DNA from: an uncultured Clostridium sp.
Lineage (GTDB): Bacteria; Bacillota; Clostridia; Lachnospirales; Lachnospiraceae
DNA length: 5,853 bases
Direction: 5' to 3'
Assembly: GCA_937902905.1 (NCBI GenBank)
Contig: CALELW010000174.1
Coordinates: 1-5,853, forward strand
Of this stretch, positions 5,197 to 5,853 are shown piece after piece. Every line of letters begins with the position of its first letter. Positions within the stretch are counted from its first letter, which is position 1. The notes under the pieces were generated by a model. It searched no databases. It was not told where the DNA came from and was given only the letters and a program-made list of their open reading frames with translations. Made by a program: the position numbers and the translations under genes.

Positions 5197-5853
5197 ATGT
5201 CCAATATTTTTGCAGGGTTGGAGGATTTAGGTTTTAAAAATGTTGAAAAAGTAGACGTGTATCAGGAAAGCGACAGTGAGAAGAAAAAGCAGGAAGCGGC
5301 AAAACAGGATGCCAAAAAAGAAACAAATGAAGAAGACCTGCTTTTTGATAAGAGCTACACCTGTCCGGTATGCGACCATGAGTTTAAGAGCCGCATGGTA
5401 AGAACCGGTAAGGTACGCTTAATTGGTGCCGATTCGGATTTGCGTCCGCGTTATATGGGAGTTGATTCCCTGAAATATGATGCGATTCTTTGCCCAAAAT
5501 GTGGTTATGCAGCACTGAACCGTTACTTTAATTTTGTAATGTCAAGTCAGGCGAAAAACATCAAAGAAAAAATTTCTGCGAACTTCCATTATCAGCCGGA
5601 AGCAGGAAAGATTTACACATATGATGATGCGCTGACAAGACATAAGATGGCACTTTTGAATACCGTTGTAAAAAACGGTAAGAGCAGTGAGCGTGCTTAC
5701 ACCTGTCTGAAGATGGCATGGCTCTGCCGCGGCAAGCGTGAGCTTTTGATGCAGGGCGATTACAAGAAAGAAGAAGTTACAGAACTGATTAATGAGGAAA
5801 AGGAATTGCTTTCAAATGCTTACGATGGTTTTGAAGCAGCATTTTCCAAAGAA
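5197..5853 (+). CDS. DUF2225 family protein, N-terminal part (cut by window edge)
   Basis: The frame is open from ATG 5197 to the window end (219 codons, no stop). A GGGGG run (5186-5190) sits 6 bases ahead of 5197 but touches the in-frame ATG at 5191, so 5197 is preferred. Seen: a short N-terminus, a highly charged Lys/Glu-rich linker (about 24-47), then two CxxC pairs, CPVC (56-59) and CPKCGYA (99-105), with DSDLRPRYMGVDSLKYD between them. A helical C-terminal part follows, with repeated Ala/Leu/Lys helices resembling TPR-like packing. This layout matches the DUF2225 family of Firmicutes, whose function I do not know. The four Cys suggest a structural zinc site. It has no signal peptide or membrane segment, so it is probably cytosolic. 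It likely shares the glnS transcript. Family call is confident from the CPxC/PRY/CGYA pattern; any role in translation or redox sensing would be guesswork. Confidence 0.85.
   Translation, partial: MSNIFAGLEDLGFKNVEKVDVYQESDSEKKKQEAAKQDAKKETNEEDLLFDKSYTCPVCDHEFKSRMVRTGKVRLIGADSDLRPRYMGVDSLKYDAILCPKCGYAALNRYFNFVMSSQAKNIKEKISANFHYQPEAGKIYTYDDALTRHKMALLNTVVKNGKSSERAYTCLKMAWLCRGKRELLMQGDYKKEEVTELINEEKELLSNAYDGFEAAFSKE

Overview
The window is ordinary low-to-mid GC Firmicute chromosome. Typical Shine-Dalgarno sites, short leaders, U-tract terminators, and the protein types (long-form threonine synthase, SleB-family wall hydrolases, GlnRS, DUF2225) point to Clostridia, most likely Lachnospiraceae. 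That placement is inference from protein style, not from a search. All supported genes are on the + strand.

Layout. (1) 3-389: C-terminal part of a SleB/CwlJ-family cell wall hydrolase that runs off the left edge. Its first ~60 bases are much more GC-rich than the rest and do not look like the usual N-terminus of the domain. (2) 417-2833: a transcription unit with a promoter (perfect -35), thrC (threonine synthase), then hisA 15 bases later, closed by a rho-independent terminator. The HisA is of the eukaryotic (HIS6/plant) type, not the usual bacterial type. (3) 2844-3435: a monocistronic gene for a small secreted SleB-family hydrolase. It has its own promoter, overlapped by repeated TGTTACA units, and a leader inverted repeat. 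(4) 3440-3499: a compact element in which a strong terminator hairpin contains the next gene's promoter. Its 3' arm is also the next gene's Shine-Dalgarno site. (5) 3500-5170: glnS (glutaminyl-tRNA synthetase). (6) 5197-5853: a DUF2225 protein with two CxxC pairs, 26 bases after glnS and probably co-transcribed, cut by the right edge.

The genes make three functional groups: amino-acid biosynthesis (Thr and His), peptidoglycan hydrolysis (two divergent SleB paralogues flanking thrC-hisA), and translation (GlnRS plus a companion of unknown function). I see no tRNA, rRNA, CRISPR array, mobile element or prophage gene. I do not see a wholly new system. The items most worth a second look are the nested promoter/terminator/SD element before glnS and the eukaryotic-type HisA paired with thrC.
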